A stretch of DNA of 61,328 bases from a virus: IMG/VR virus record IMGVR_UViG_3300045972_000344, positions 1 to 61,328 of that record, one strand, 5' to 3'. Every line of letters begins with the position of its first letter. Position 1 is the first letter of the stretch. Positions 23,621-32,646 of the stretch are shown here, piece by piece. The position numbers and the translations under genes are program-made. Under the pieces are notes generated by a model. That model did not search any database. It was not told the DNA's origin and worked only from the letters and a program-made list of their open reading frames with translations.

Positions 23621-26206
23621 CTACCTCCCCTGCAGCTTCGCGGCGAAGTCCCGGGCATGCTGGGCATGCTCCTCTGCCTTGCGGATCGCGGCCTTCCGCT
23701 CCTCACCCTTGGGCAGCGTCATGGCGTGGTGGTAGGTCGCCACCGCCGACTTCTTGTAGGCATCGAGTGCGGCCGTGATCTTGCCTCGGTCGGTGGTGCC
23801 CGTGGCGATGGCATGGGCCGTGGCCGCCGCCTGCTGGTGGGTCTCATGGGCCCGGGCAAAGCGGGGATCAGAGGTCTTCGGCCGGGATTCCAGGCGGGTG
23901 GCCTCCTTCGCGGCCTTGTCCGCAAGCTGGGCCAGCTTGTCCACCACGGGCTTCGTGGCCGATGCCCAGATCCCAGTGGGGTGCGCCATCACGGGGAGGG
24001 CTGCGTCCCGGGCCTGCCGGACGGCTTGGGCCATGGTGGTGGCGGCTGCCCGGGCGTCATCGGCCTCGGGGTGCTGCGCCAGCACTTCCGTGGTGGCTGT
24101 GTGGATCGTGTTCAGGTGCGCGAGGGCCCCCGCGAAGCGGATGGCGGCGGTCTTCTGCTCCCCGGTCATCCCGCCGTTGAGGGTCTCGCTGTTGATCGCC
24201 TGGATCTGGGTGGATACGGCCGTCTGGGGATTCTGTTCGGTGGTGGCGAACCGCTCCAGCTTGGCTCCGAAATCCAGGGCCGCGATCTGGCTGTCGATCC
24301 CGGTCTTGGCCTCGGTCAGCTTGGCCTCGGTCATCCCGGCGGGAAGCGCGGCGCCCGTGGGGCGCATGTCGATCATGTCCTTGGCATCGTTGGCCGCCTT
24401 CTTGGCCGCCTCGAATCCGCGACCGCTGCTGAGGGTGCTGGTGATCGCGGCCGGGTTCAGGCTGGTCATCGCGTTCCGCCACTGGTTCGCGGCGGTGGTC
24501 TTCCAGGCGGTCAGGCGCTCCTGGTGCCACCGAGGGCCCTTGCCCTGCTGGTCTGGGATGGCTCCACGGGTCGCCAGATCCAGGCCGATGGCATGGGTTC
24601 GGATGGCCTCCATGGAGTTCTGCAGGGCCTGCTTCGTGTGCTGGCTATCGGTGCCCCGGGCCCGGTCGCCAGCCGCGAAGGCAGCGTCCCGAGCGGTCTG
24701 GTATTGCGAGGCCGTGACGCCGGATCCGGCCGGTGGCCCGGTGACGGGCGCAGGACGGGGGGCCCCGGAAGGGCCAGCACCCGCGCCAGGGGCTGCCGGG
24801 CGGACGGGGATGGGGACGGAGGTTCCCTGGGGCGGAACAATCGCAGCGGCGGCAGCCTGGGCAGGCTGGTTCAGGCTCGGGTGCAGGTAATTGTCCATGG
24901 CCGTGTAGCGCAGGCGTGGCGAGGCGCTGTCCTCCCGGCCGACATACCCGCCCCGGACCTTCTCCGCCTTGATCTGGGTCACCAGGGCGTTCGCGGCGGC
25001 CTGGGACATGGGGGTGACCGTCTTGGTTCGGACGACCAGCGAGCGGCTGTCGATGCTCCCGTTCCCGGCGTTGACGACCCACTTCCCCTCCCCCACTTGG
25101 CGGAGGTCGATGATGTAGTGCTTGTTGTGCGTCCCGCTCGTGTTCTCCAGGACCACCCGGCGGTCAAGCTGCCCCGCGATGTGGTTGGTGAAGAAGCGGC
25201 GATCCTGGCTGAAACTCTGGGCGGCAGCGGCCAGGGCGGCGGAAGGAGACGGGGCCTGGGCGGCGGCGGCATTCGCCACGGCGGCATTGTTCGTCCGGGT
25301 GGCGGTCGCCATCCTCTGCAGCGCAGCCTGGACGGCTCCGGCGCCCCGGGTGGCGGTGTGGACGGTGTGCTCGTGGGCTCGGTCGCCGTGGCGGAGCCGC
25401 ACCGCGTCCATGACGGCGTGGGCCTCGGCAGTGCTGGCGAAGATCATGGTCGGGTATGCGCTTTGACGCCCGTGGTGGTTCGCCCCACTGGGCCGGGTCG
25501 CCACCGGGTTGACCCCCAGGCTGTGCGCGGCCGAGAGGACGAGGTCGCGGTCGTCCGAGTCGGTGGCCCGGATGAATGCCTGCCCGGACTGGTTCACTCC
25601 CACCACTGTCCGCTGGTGCATGGTGGCGCTCGGGTGCTCCCCGTTCACCGTCCGGTCGTAGTTCGGGATGTAGACGATTTTGCCGTTCACGATCCGGTAA
25701 TGCGCCTTCACATGCGCCGTCTCGGACTTCAGAACCGCCTCGTCCTGCAGATTCCCTTCCTCGATCCAGCGGCCGAGTTCGTCAATCGGGACGGTGATGA
25801 CCGAGCCCATCACATCGTCCGGGTTGTCGCTTCTCCCCGCCCTGAACGCGTGGATGGCCGCCTCCCGGCTGGGGTAACCGATGAAGACCTTGTGCTCATC
25901 GAATTCGCCCGTGGGCCCCTTCTGGTTGATGATGTGGGCCTCGGTGCCGCTGCCCATGAGGGGCCCGACCGCGCAGTCCAGGTGATCCCCGTCCGCGCCC
26001 TCGGTGCCCTTGATGTATCCGTAGTGGTAGGGCATCGTCACTTCCCACGGATCGCCCTTGTGGTTCACGCCGCTCCGCTTCGTGCCCGCCAGATTCTCGA
26101 TGGCGATGTCCATGCCGTGCAGGCGCCAGTGGGTCTTCGCGTAGTTCCCGGCTCGCTTCTGCGCCTCGGTCGGCGCATCGGGTGCGATGGGCGTGGCGGT
26201 CGTCAT
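23621..26206 (-). CDS. Polyvalent protein with inorganic-pyrophosphatase-like domain
   Basis: The product has 861 residues. Residues about 10-150 match the pyrophosphatase-like domain of phage polyvalent proteins: YAKTHWRLHGMDIAIENL, then MPYHYGYIKGTEGADGDHL and FDEHKVFIGYPSREAA. The acidic GADGDHLD motif could bind metal and pyrophosphate. Next come the beta-type module (AHYRIVNGKIVYIPNYD) and the GANHHGRQSAYPT segment, both shared with the GNAT-like protein. The remaining 500 residues are Ala-rich helices with Pro linkers. The start at 26206 follows CGGAGG; the ATG at 26272 lacks a site. It is the first gene of the leftward block. Family members are usually delivered with phage DNA. Confidence 0.8.
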   Translation of the reverse strand: MTTATPIAPDAPTEAQKRAGNYAKTHWRLHGMDIAIENLAGTKRSGVNHKGDPWEVTMPYHYGYIKGTEGADGDHLDCAVGPLMGSGTEAHIINQKGPTGEFDEHKVFIGYPSREAAIHAFRAGRSDNPDDVMGSVITVPIDELGRWIEEGNLQDEAVLKSETAHVKAHYRIVNGKIVYIPNYDRTVNGEHPSATMHQRTVVGVNQSGQAFIRATDSDDRDLVLSAAHSLGVNPVATRPSGANHHGRQSAYPTMIFASTAEAHAVMDAVRLRHGDRAHEHTVHTATRGAGAVQAALQRMATATRTNNAAVANAAAAQAPSPSAALAAAAQSFSQDRRFFTNHIAGQLDRRVVLENTSGTHNKHYIIDLRQVGEGKWVVNAGNGSIDSRSLVVRTKTVTPMSQAAANALVTQIKAEKVRGGYVGREDSASPRLRYTAMDNYLHPSLNQPAQAAAAAIVPPQGTSVPIPVRPAAPGAGAGPSGAPRPAPVTGPPAGSGVTASQYQTARDAAFAAGDRARGTDSQHTKQALQNSMEAIRTHAIGLDLATRGAIPDQQGKGPRWHQERLTAWKTTAANQWRNAMTSLNPAAITSTLSSGRGFEAAKKAANDAKDMIDMRPTGAALPAGMTEAKLTEAKTGIDSQIAALDFGAKLERFATTEQNPQTAVSTQIQAINSETLNGGMTGEQKTAAIRFAGALAHLNTIHTATTEVLAQHPEADDARAAATTMAQAVRQARDAALPVMAHPTGIWASATKPVVDKLAQLADKAAKEATRLESRPKTSDPRFARAHETHQQAAATAHAIATGTTDRGKITAALDAYKKSAVATYHHAMTLPKGEERKAAIRKAEEHAQHARDFAAKLQGR

Positions 26207-26285
26207 GGTGCCTCCGGGTTGGAGAATTTTCGCATATCCCGACAGCGCGCGGGTGAATCTGGAGTGAGGCACGGTCCCGCAACTG

Positions 26286-26317
26286 TTGGTTTTTCCTCAG
26301 AGTGCGGGTGGCATACT
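26286..26317 (+). promoter_or_regulatory. Possible promoter giving a leaderless mRNA
   Basis: TTGGTT and CATACT lie 20 bases apart, and the ATG of the prohead protease gene follows the second box by seven bases with no ribosome site between. The same layout precedes the gene at 47057. The spacer is longer than usual for sigma-70, so this is tentative. Confidence 0.3.
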
Positions 26318-26324
26318 TCCCCCC

Positions 26325-27332
26325 ATGGACACTGGCGCTCTCCAAAACGCAGCCGCGCTCATCGCAGGGATGGGGCTCATGGCCTCCCCCGCCGAGATGC
26401 CGATGCTGACCCTCGATTGCGGAACCCAGTTCTGCAAGGCGACCCCTGCCATCGAGGGCGGTCACCGGGTGCTCTACATGGAGGCTTCGTCCGAGGCCCG
26501 CGATGTCCAGAACGAGCGGATCCTTGCGGCGGCGCTGGAGGACTCGAAGGACTATTTCCTGAAATACGGCCGGATCGACCTGGATCACGCCACCGTCTGG
26601 CAGATGATCCGCGAGACCAAGCTGGACCCGTCCAACCCCTACGCCCGGGAAATCGGCCGCCCCCTCGATGTCCGCGTGACCCGGAAGCCCGGCGATGTTC
26701 CCCGCGTCTGGGTGAAGTGCGCCATCTTCAAATCCTCCGACCCCTCCAACCAGTTCGCCCGCGCGGCTAATTGGTTCTGGGACACCCTGCAGGTCACCCC
26801 TCCCGCGATCTGGTATCCCTCGGTCGCAGGCTCGCTCCTCCCGGGTGGCCGCGAGGATGGCCCTGACGGTTCCCGCACCATCAAGAAGCTGCGGTGGCAC
26901 TCCATCGGCCTGTCCCGGAACCCGGTCAACACCGACCTGTCCCCCGCCTCGACCGTCCCCCTGGATGTCTTCGCCAAGGCCATGCGTCCCGGTAACGACC
27001 TCTCGGCTGCCCTGAACGCGCTCTCCCAGTTCTCTGCCCCTGCTCCGGCGGACGCGGATGCTGCCCTGCGGCATGCCGGGATCCAGCTTCCCCCCGTGGA
27101 CGGCGGTTCCATCCCTGCTGGCCTCGTGCTCACTGAAGAGCGCGGCGCCGTCATCCGGCGGGCCATCCTGGAAGCCCAGCCCCCCTACGCCATGACCGAC
27201 TGGCTCGCCAAGGTCGCGTCCATGGGAATCACGCCCGCCGAGGGCATGGCTTACCTCCTCGCCCTCCTCGGTGATGGACGGCGGTTTGCCATGACTCTCG
27301 ATCCCGCAGACAATAAGATCCAACCCCTGTAA
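26325..27332 (+). CDS. Prohead maturation protease
   Basis: The product has 335 residues. Phage prohead proteases cleave scaffold and capsid N-termini during head maturation. The family layout is visible: YGRIDLDHAT with candidate catalytic H88, a strand-rich middle (IGRPLDVRVT, VWVKCAIF), then WYPSVAGS with candidate nucleophile S166. The C-terminal 150 residues are an Ala-rich helical extension. It is followed by the scaffold and the major capsid protein, the usual order. No ribosome site precedes the ATG, so the mRNA may be leaderless. A longer reading from 26286 has no support. Confidence 0.75.
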   Translation: MDTGALQNAAALIAGMGLMASPAEMPMLTLDCGTQFCKATPAIEGGHRVLYMEASSEARDVQNERILAAALEDSKDYFLKYGRIDLDHATVWQMIRETKLDPSNPYAREIGRPLDVRVTRKPGDVPRVWVKCAIFKSSDPSNQFARAANWFWDTLQVTPPAIWYPSVAGSLLPGGREDGPDGSRTIKKLRWHSIGLSRNPVNTDLSPASTVPLDVFAKAMRPGNDLSAALNALSQFSAPAPADADAALRHAGIQLPPVDGGSIPAGLVLTEERGAVIRRAILEAQPPYAMTDWLAKVASMGITPAEGMAYLLALLGDGRRFAMTLDPADNKIQPL

Positions 27333-27344
27333 AGGAGACCTCCC

Positions 27345-28202
27345 GTGAGCGCACTCTCGTTGCTTGAACTGGCCCAGCAGATGCTCAGTGGTTCCGTGGT
27401 CGCCAAGGCGGACGCGGCTCCCGCTCCTGGCGCCGAAGACCCCGACTCCATCCCGGGCAAGGATCAGCGCGCCGAGGGTGGCGCCCCCACCGAGGAGGCT
27501 CTGAACGCGGCCCGCACCGAGGCCCAGGCCGGGCAGCAGGCCCAGGGTGGCCCCGAAGGTGGCCCCGAAGGTGGCCCCGAAGGCGGCGCTCCTGGCGCTC
27601 CCGGCGAAGGCGGCGAGGGCGGAGAAGGAGGCGATGGCGGTTCAGGTGGCCCCGAGCCCGATGGGGACGAGGGCGGCGAGCCTGCCCCCCAGGTCACCAA
27701 GGCCGAGATCCTGGATTCCATCAAGTTCCTGGCCGACTTCCACGGATTGACGGGCGGCGAGGTCGCCAAGGCTTTCGCTGGCATGGAAGGCAACCCGAAC
27801 TGGGACGATGCCCCCGTGGGCGATGGGGTCGAAATGCTCCAGAAAATCGTGGAAGGCCAGCAGAACCAGAACAAGATTCTGGACGCCATCGCGGCGTTCC
27901 TGGCCGACCTGTCCAAGAACACCGTCAACCTCAAGACCGAGATCACGAAGTCCCTGGATGCCGCTGAGGCCGCCAAGGTCACGGCCAAGGAAGCCCTCGA
28001 CAGCATCTCGACCGCCATGCGCTCTGCTCCTGCCGCTCTCCCGAAGGCTGAGGTCATCGTGGCGAAGGCCCTGGGTCAGCAGGGCGGCGAGCGCACCCTC
28101 ACCTCCCAGGATCTGTTCAAGATCGCCCTGGAAGGCAAGATGAGCCCCACCGAGATCGCCTCGGCGAACCGCTCCCTCAACTACCAAACCACCGGGCGCT
28201 AA
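27345..28202 (+). CDS. Scaffold-like protein of the head module
   Basis: The product has 285 residues and is acidic. An N-terminal helix is followed by a disordered Gly/Pro/Glu-rich linker (about 65-115), then a long helical and probably coiled-coil half (about 120-255) and a short C-terminal tail. This composition and its position between protease and major capsid protein fit a capsid scaffold. The GTG start at 27345 follows AAAGGAG. A minor internal head protein is the alternative. Confidence 0.7.
   Translation: MSALSLLELAQQMLSGSVVAKADAAPAPGAEDPDSIPGKDQRAEGGAPTEEALNAARTEAQAGQQAQGGPEGGPEGGPEGGAPGAPGEGGEGGEGGDGGSGGPEPDGDEGGEPAPQVTKAEILDSIKFLADFHGLTGGEVAKAFAGMEGNPNWDDAPVGDGVEMLQKIVEGQQNQNKILDAIAAFLADLSKNTVNLKTEITKSLDAAEAAKVTAKEALDSISTAMRSAPAALPKAEVIVAKALGQQGGERTLTSQDLFKIALEGKMSPTEIASANRSLNYQTTGR
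27546..27581 (+). repeat. Three tandem 12-base repeats
   Basis: Three exact copies of GGTGGCCCCGAA encode Gly-Gly-Pro-Glu repeats in the linker of the scaffold-like protein. In-frame copy-number changes would alter linker length only. Confidence 0.85.
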
Positions 28203-28222
28203 CGCCCTCGTTCAAACCCCGT

Positions 28223-28237
28223 CCCGGCCCAGCCGGG
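28223..28237 (+). other. Short hairpin before the major capsid gene
   Basis: CCCGGC and GCCGGG flank three bases in the 54-base gap between the scaffold and major capsid genes. There is no T run, so it is more likely an RNA processing or stability element than a terminator. Confidence 0.35.
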
Positions 28238-28256
28238 CACATGAGGAGAAAGCGCC

Positions 28257-29744
28257 ATGAATGTTGGCCCCCTCGACATCCTCTCCGCCCTGGGTGACTC
28301 CGGGGCCTCCCCCGCTCTGGCCGAAATCACCAAGGCTTTGACCAGCATGGGTGCGGGCACGGACCTCGCCGCACTCACTGGCGGTGGTTCGTTCCGCGTG
28401 GAAAACATGGACCCCGTTCTCGCTTCCGCCACGGTGAAGCAGGAGCACTTCAAGTTCTTCAAGCGGCTGCTGCCCAACCGCCGCGAGTCCTGGTCGATCC
28501 TTGATCAGGCGGTCGTGAAGACCGGCATCGGCGCCTTCGCTGGCTCCGCGAACTCCAACGAACTCGGCAGCGGCCAGATCGAGCGGCAGGGTGACTACAC
28601 CCGCCTCATCACGGAACTCGGGACTTACTTCTCCCGGCGCTCCGCCTCGATCATCACCAGCATCCAGGCCACCCTGCAGAACAAGCAGGGCATCGTGGAT
28701 TTCAGCGCGATTGACGAGGAAGATGTCAACGCCGCCCTGGAAATCCTCTACTCCCTGGAGGCCGACCTGTTCCTGGGCGACAAGACCCAGAACCCCTTCG
28801 CCACCACCGGCCTGATCCCCTCGATCATCGCCAAGGCCCCCGCGAATGTGGTGGACATGAACGGCGAGCCCCTCGCCAGCCATGACCCCATCAGCCTCCT
28901 GGCGAACCGCATCACGGACGAAGGAAACTGGGGCAAGCCCAGCGTGGCCTTCATGTCCGGTCTCGTGAAGGCGGACCTGGATGCCTACCTGGAAGCCGGA
29001 TACCGCGTCAACCTCGACAGCGGCATCCCCTCCACCCAGATCGGCGTCCTCACTCGCGGCATGCATTACAGCAGCGTGGCCGCCGCCGATGGCGTGATCG
29101 ACTTCGATCCCAGCGCCTTCCTCAACGAGACCAAGATGCCCGTGGAGGCCACGAACTCGGCCTACTGCACCGCGGGCGCCCCGGTCTCCGTCACGAACAC
29201 CGTGCAGGGCTCTGCGAACCCCTCGGCCTTCTGGCTGGACAAGGCCGCTGGCACCTACCAGTGGACCGTGGGCGGCGCCTACACCTACCGGGTGGAAGCC
29301 TGCACCCCGGGTGAAGTTTCCCTGACCACGCTGTCCAACAGCGCCACCATGATCGCGGGCCGCGCCTTCGATCTGGTGATCACCGCCTCGGCCAGCAACA
29401 AGGAAACCCACTACAAGATCTACCGCAGCCGCAAGGCTGGCACGACCAACGCGAACGACTACCGTCTGGTGGCCATCGTGAAGAAGGCTGGCGCGACCAC
29501 GAACTGGACGGATCTGAATGCCTACATGCCGGGCACCAGCTACTGCGCCATCGTCTCCCCCGATCCCGCCAGCCTGCGCTGGGTCCAGATGCTCCCGATG
29601 ACCAAGATCCCCTTCGCGCTGAATGACCTCAGCTACAAGTGGGGTGCGTTCTTGGTCGGCGCCCTCCGGGTCGCCCTCCCCAAGCATCACGGGGTCATCA
29701 AGAACATCATCCCGAAGGGCGCGACCTGGAAGGCTTACACCTAA
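28257..29744 (+). CDS. Major capsid protein, SPO1/Twort-like
   Basis: The product has 495 residues and builds the icosahedral head. The N-terminal 60 residues are a probable delta region removed in maturation. The order of segments matches capsid proteins of SPO1/Twort-like myoviruses with an HK97-type fold: a helix with HFKFFKRLLPNRRESWSI, a spine region around YTRLITELGTYFSRR, then an Ig-like insertion (about 300-425, with YTYRVEAC and YKIYRSRKAG). The end WVQMLPMTKIPFAL to GALRVALPKHHGVIKNI is especially close. A strong terminator follows at 29765, and a good AGGAG site precedes the ATG. Confidence 0.88.
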   Translation: MNVGPLDILSALGDSGASPALAEITKALTSMGAGTDLAALTGGGSFRVENMDPVLASATVKQEHFKFFKRLLPNRRESWSILDQAVVKTGIGAFAGSANSNELGSGQIERQGDYTRLITELGTYFSRRSASIITSIQATLQNKQGIVDFSAIDEEDVNAALEILYSLEADLFLGDKTQNPFATTGLIPSIIAKAPANVVDMNGEPLASHDPISLLANRITDEGNWGKPSVAFMSGLVKADLDAYLEAGYRVNLDSGIPSTQIGVLTRGMHYSSVAAADGVIDFDPSAFLNETKMPVEATNSAYCTAGAPVSVTNTVQGSANPSAFWLDKAAGTYQWTVGGAYTYRVEACTPGEVSLTTLSNSATMIAGRAFDLVITASASNKETHYKIYRSRKAGTTNANDYRLVAIVKKAGATTNWTDLNAYMPGTSYCAIVSPDPASLRWVQMLPMTKIPFALNDLSYKWGAFLVGALRVALPKHHGVIKNIIPKGATWKAYT

Positions 29745-29764
29745 ACCGAGACCCCCTCGGGATA

Positions 29765-29795
29765 CGAAAGGGCCCCCTTCGGGGGGCCTTTTTCG
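29765..29795 (+). terminator. Rho-independent terminator after the major capsid gene
   Basis: GGCCCCC pairs with GGGGGCC around a TTCG loop, flanked by AAA and TTT that extend the stem, and is followed by a T run. It lies 20 bases after the capsid stop codon and would limit read-through into the connector and baseplate genes. Confidence 0.85.
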
Positions 29796-29836
29796 TGCCC
29801 GCGAGTGTAGGATAGGGGAGACCCCAAGGAGGCCAC

Positions 29837-30244
29837 ATGGCTCGCGTCCTTTGCATCGGCAAACCCTACACCCCGCCCGTGCTCAACGGCTACACCTTCG
29901 CTCCGGTCGGAATCGACCCGGAAGTCACGCTGCCCGGCCCCGACACCTTCTGGGCTGCCGAGGTGGACGAGGAAGGCTACCGCCACTTCTGCGTCAACGA
30001 GGAAGGCTCCCCCTTCTTCCTGGACACCGATCCCCGCGCGGCGAGCCTGCAGCCCGGCTTCGGCCAGGGCGCTGGCAACGAGGCCGACCCGTTCCTCCCC
30101 TACGCCCAGTGCAAAAACAAGGCGGAACTCGTGGCGCTGGCGAAGGCCAACCTGGGCCTCGACTTGGACGAGACGGTCAAGCGCGCCGATCTGGACGCGG
30201 CCGTGCTGGCGGCGCTCGCCCTGCAGCCCCCCGTCACCACCTAA
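29837..30244 (+). CDS. Head-module hypothetical protein
   Basis: The product has 135 residues. The N-terminal half is strand-rich with several Tyr, Phe and Pro, and the last 45 residues form an acidic helical hairpin (KNKAELVALAKANLGL and the following helix). This C-terminal piece resembles small helical protein-binding (HeH/SAP-like) tails found in phage head proteins. AAGGAGG precedes the ATG. Position after the capsid gene suggests a head completion or decoration role. Confidence 0.55.
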   Translation: MARVLCIGKPYTPPVLNGYTFAPVGIDPEVTLPGPDTFWAAEVDEEGYRHFCVNEEGSPFFLDTDPRAASLQPGFGQGAGNEADPFLPYAQCKNKAELVALAKANLGLDLDETVKRADLDAAVLAALALQPPVTT

Positions 30245-30259
30245 CCAGCCGGAGGGCTC

Positions 30260-31072
30260 ATGGCCTACAAGGTCGATGCCGCCTATGTCCGCGATACGGT
30301 CCTCGCGCCCCTGATCGGGCGCGGGGCCCGTTACGAGAACGCCGTCACGCTCACGACCATCGAGGAGTTCGTGGCCGAGGCGAAGCTGGCGACCGAGCAG
30401 CGCCTGTCAACCCGGTTCACCCCGACTGAATTCTCAGGGTGGGACGGGAAGGGCTCGCGGCCGAGCCCTACCGCCGCCGACCCCACCGCCGTGCCTGCTG
30501 TGCTCCCGGCCGAGGTCGAGCCCGCTTATATGTGGCCCGCCATCTCCCCCGGCCTGGGGTTCCTGAACTTCAGGCTGCGCATGCGCCCCATCCTCGAATT
30601 CTACGGCGGCACCCTCCGCCTGCCCGGCGCCCCGGCTCCTGGCGTGGACCTCCTCCCCGACTGGTTCCGGGTCGAGTCCTACACTTCCGAACTGACCCTC
30701 ATGCCGAACTTCGGCGGGGCCGCGCTCGTGATGCCCAACCTCCCCTTCGGCCTGTTCAATTGGATGAAGCAGCGGATCCCAGACGGGGTGCTGTTCAAAT
30801 ACCGGGCCGGGATGGACGACCAGGAGTGGAATCGCTTTCCCCAGGTGAACCGCCTTGTGGCCCTGCGCGCGGCCATCGCCTGCCTGCCCACTCTGGCCCT
30901 GCGCATCAATCCGACCCAGGTCACCAGCAAGTCCGCCGATGGGCTCTCGCTCTCCCGGGCCTCTGGGTATGTCTTCAAGGACTTCGAGGAGCGGCTGGAC
31001 AAGGAAGCCGAGGCCGTCCAGACGCAGATCCTTGACGCTTGGGAGGGCTCGTCTGCGCTCTCCATCCTTTGA
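30260..31072 (+). CDS. Probable head-tail connector protein
   Basis: The product has 270 residues, with alternating helices and strands and no membrane segment. The central part has FNWMKQRIPDGVLFKYRAGMD and later helices with many charged residues. It lies between the capsid and baseplate genes, where SPO1-like phages encode connector and neck proteins. I do not recognise a specific family, so the call rests on position and size. Confidence 0.45.
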   Translation: MAYKVDAAYVRDTVLAPLIGRGARYENAVTLTTIEEFVAEAKLATEQRLSTRFTPTEFSGWDGKGSRPSPTAADPTAVPAVLPAEVEPAYMWPAISPGLGFLNFRLRMRPILEFYGGTLRLPGAPAPGVDLLPDWFRVESYTSELTLMPNFGGAALVMPNLPFGLFNWMKQRIPDGVLFKYRAGMDDQEWNRFPQVNRLVALRAAIACLPTLALRINPTQVTSKSADGLSLSRASGYVFKDFEERLDKEAEAVQTQILDAWEGSSALSIL

Positions 31073-31080
31073 GGTGAGCC

Positions 31081-32631
31081 ATGGCCCGAAATTCTGACGA
31101 CCTCGGTGTGCAAGCGGGCTACCTGCTCTCCGCCCTCGATGAAACCGGGAACCCGCCCACGGCTTTTGAATTCGGCGGCCTGTCCCCCGACCTCACTCTC
31201 CGCCTCCCCCCCCAGTCCCTGCAGATCCAGCGGTCCATTCGGGCCGAGGTTCTGAAGGATCTGGGCCGGGGCGTCTCCATCGTCACGGGCGGCGAGGGCC
31301 TGGGAAAGATCCAGATCCAGGGCACCCATGGCGTGGGCGCCTTCGTGGACGCCAACACCCAGTCCCCGGGGAAGGATGCCCGGGACGCGCTCCAGGCATT
31401 CTTCGCGGCCTTCGTGGGCTCCAACGATGAGCGGGGCCGGACGGGCAAGGAGGGCCTCCGCATGGTCTTCCGCATGGTGGGGGGTGGATTCTCCAACCCC
31501 TCGAACGAGGCTTACCTCGTCTGGCCCGAGGCGTTCCCCACGGACATTCGTTCCGTCTCCCGGCCCCATGCCTGGGACTGGTCCTGCGCGCTCACAATCC
31601 TGGCCCCCTACCGCTTGCCCACCACCGTGGACCCCTCCAAGCTGAAGAGTCCGGCCGAACTGGCAAAGGCTGTGAGTGCCCTCGACAAGCTGCTGGCCTC
31701 CGCCGCCTCGCTCTGGAAGGGCGCCCTGTCCGTGCTGCAGAACATCCGGGATCTCCGGTCGAAACTGGCCCTCATCAAGAACCGGATCACCGACTTCGTG
31801 GCCGGGGTGAAGGACGCGATCTATCAGGTCACCGACCTTGTCCGGGGCTCCGCCCAGCTTTGCACGAGCATCCTGCATGCCCTCTCGGTCACCGATTTCC
31901 TGGACACGGCCAAGACCGCGATCCGGGGGGCGGCCTACGAGGTCCGGCGGTTCCTGGGGCAGTGCGCCATCACCGCCAACCAGTTCAACCGCTCCGGCGC
32001 CATCCAGGCCAGCCTCACCAGCAGCCGCACCGCCTCCCCGGCCCGGCCGGTGGTGCTGGCCCTGTCCCCTGGGGATTCCCTGCAGGCCATTGCCGCCCGG
32101 AACCTGGGCGCGGCGTCCCGGTGGACCGAACTCGTCACCGTGAATGGGCTGGTCTTCCCCTTCGTGGACTTCTCCGGGCCCAACGGGGCGCCTGGGAGCG
32201 CCTACGCGGGCCTCCGGGTGCTCGGGGCCACTGACACCCTCAAGCTGCCCCTCCCGGTCGTCCCTGGGGTCGTGGGCGTCTCGGACGACCCAATTGGAAC
32301 GGACACCCCAGATGCCCCTGGCTTCATCGGGGATCTGCAGGGGGGCACGGACAACATGGTCGCCTCCCTCATGCGCCGCCTGTCCACCCCGCGCGGCCGG
32401 ATCCCCTGGCACCCCTCCTACGGCTCCGGGCTCAAGGCGCGCATCGGCTCCCCCTCGACCAGCGACCTCATCCTCGCGGCTATGGCGGACGCCCAGGACA
32501 CCCTCACTTCCGACCCCCGCGTCCTTGCCGTGAACCGGATCGAGGTCGCGTTCCTGAACGGGTTGGTGGATATCAATGCCGAGGTCGTCACCCCTCTGGG
32601 GGCGCTCTCCCTCGCCGGGGCGGTATCCTGA
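31081..32631 (+). CDS. Fused LysM and gp25-like baseplate protein
   Basis: The product has 516 residues. Residues 1-180 are strand-rich, followed by a helical linker (180-310). A LysM-like segment is at about 325-390 (LSPGDSLQAIAARNLG, then WTELVTVNGL), as in T4 gp53-like and other baseplate proteins. The C-terminal 90 residues match the gp25/gpW wedge family: a conserved helix after RRLSTPRGRIPWHPSYGSG and a strand-rich end. Wedge gp25 starts sheath polymerisation. Two wedge functions that are often separate genes appear to be fused here. Confidence 0.7.
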   Translation: MARNSDDLGVQAGYLLSALDETGNPPTAFEFGGLSPDLTLRLPPQSLQIQRSIRAEVLKDLGRGVSIVTGGEGLGKIQIQGTHGVGAFVDANTQSPGKDARDALQAFFAAFVGSNDERGRTGKEGLRMVFRMVGGGFSNPSNEAYLVWPEAFPTDIRSVSRPHAWDWSCALTILAPYRLPTTVDPSKLKSPAELAKAVSALDKLLASAASLWKGALSVLQNIRDLRSKLALIKNRITDFVAGVKDAIYQVTDLVRGSAQLCTSILHALSVTDFLDTAKTAIRGAAYEVRRFLGQCAITANQFNRSGAIQASLTSSRTASPARPVVLALSPGDSLQAIAARNLGAASRWTELVTVNGLVFPFVDFSGPNGAPGSAYAGLRVLGATDTLKLPLPVVPGVVGVSDDPIGTDTPDAPGFIGDLQGGTDNMVASLMRRLSTPRGRIPWHPSYGSGLKARIGSPSTSDLILAAMADAQDTLTSDPRVLAVNRIEVAFLNGLVDINAEVVTPLGALSLAGAVS

Positions 32632-32646
32632 TTCTGGAGGTGTTCC

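Noticed and set aside
22820-26770. A 1316-codon open frame on the plus strand
   Set aside because: It is antisense to the GNAT-like and pyrophosphatase-like proteins and extends into the prohead protease gene in another frame. It has no domain and no ribosome site. Long antisense frames are expected in high-GC DNA with C/G third positions.
26325-27332. Considered as a portal or terminase gene
   Set aside because: The YGRIDLDH and PSVAGS motifs and the position before the scaffold fit a prohead protease. It has no Walker motif and is too short for a portal.
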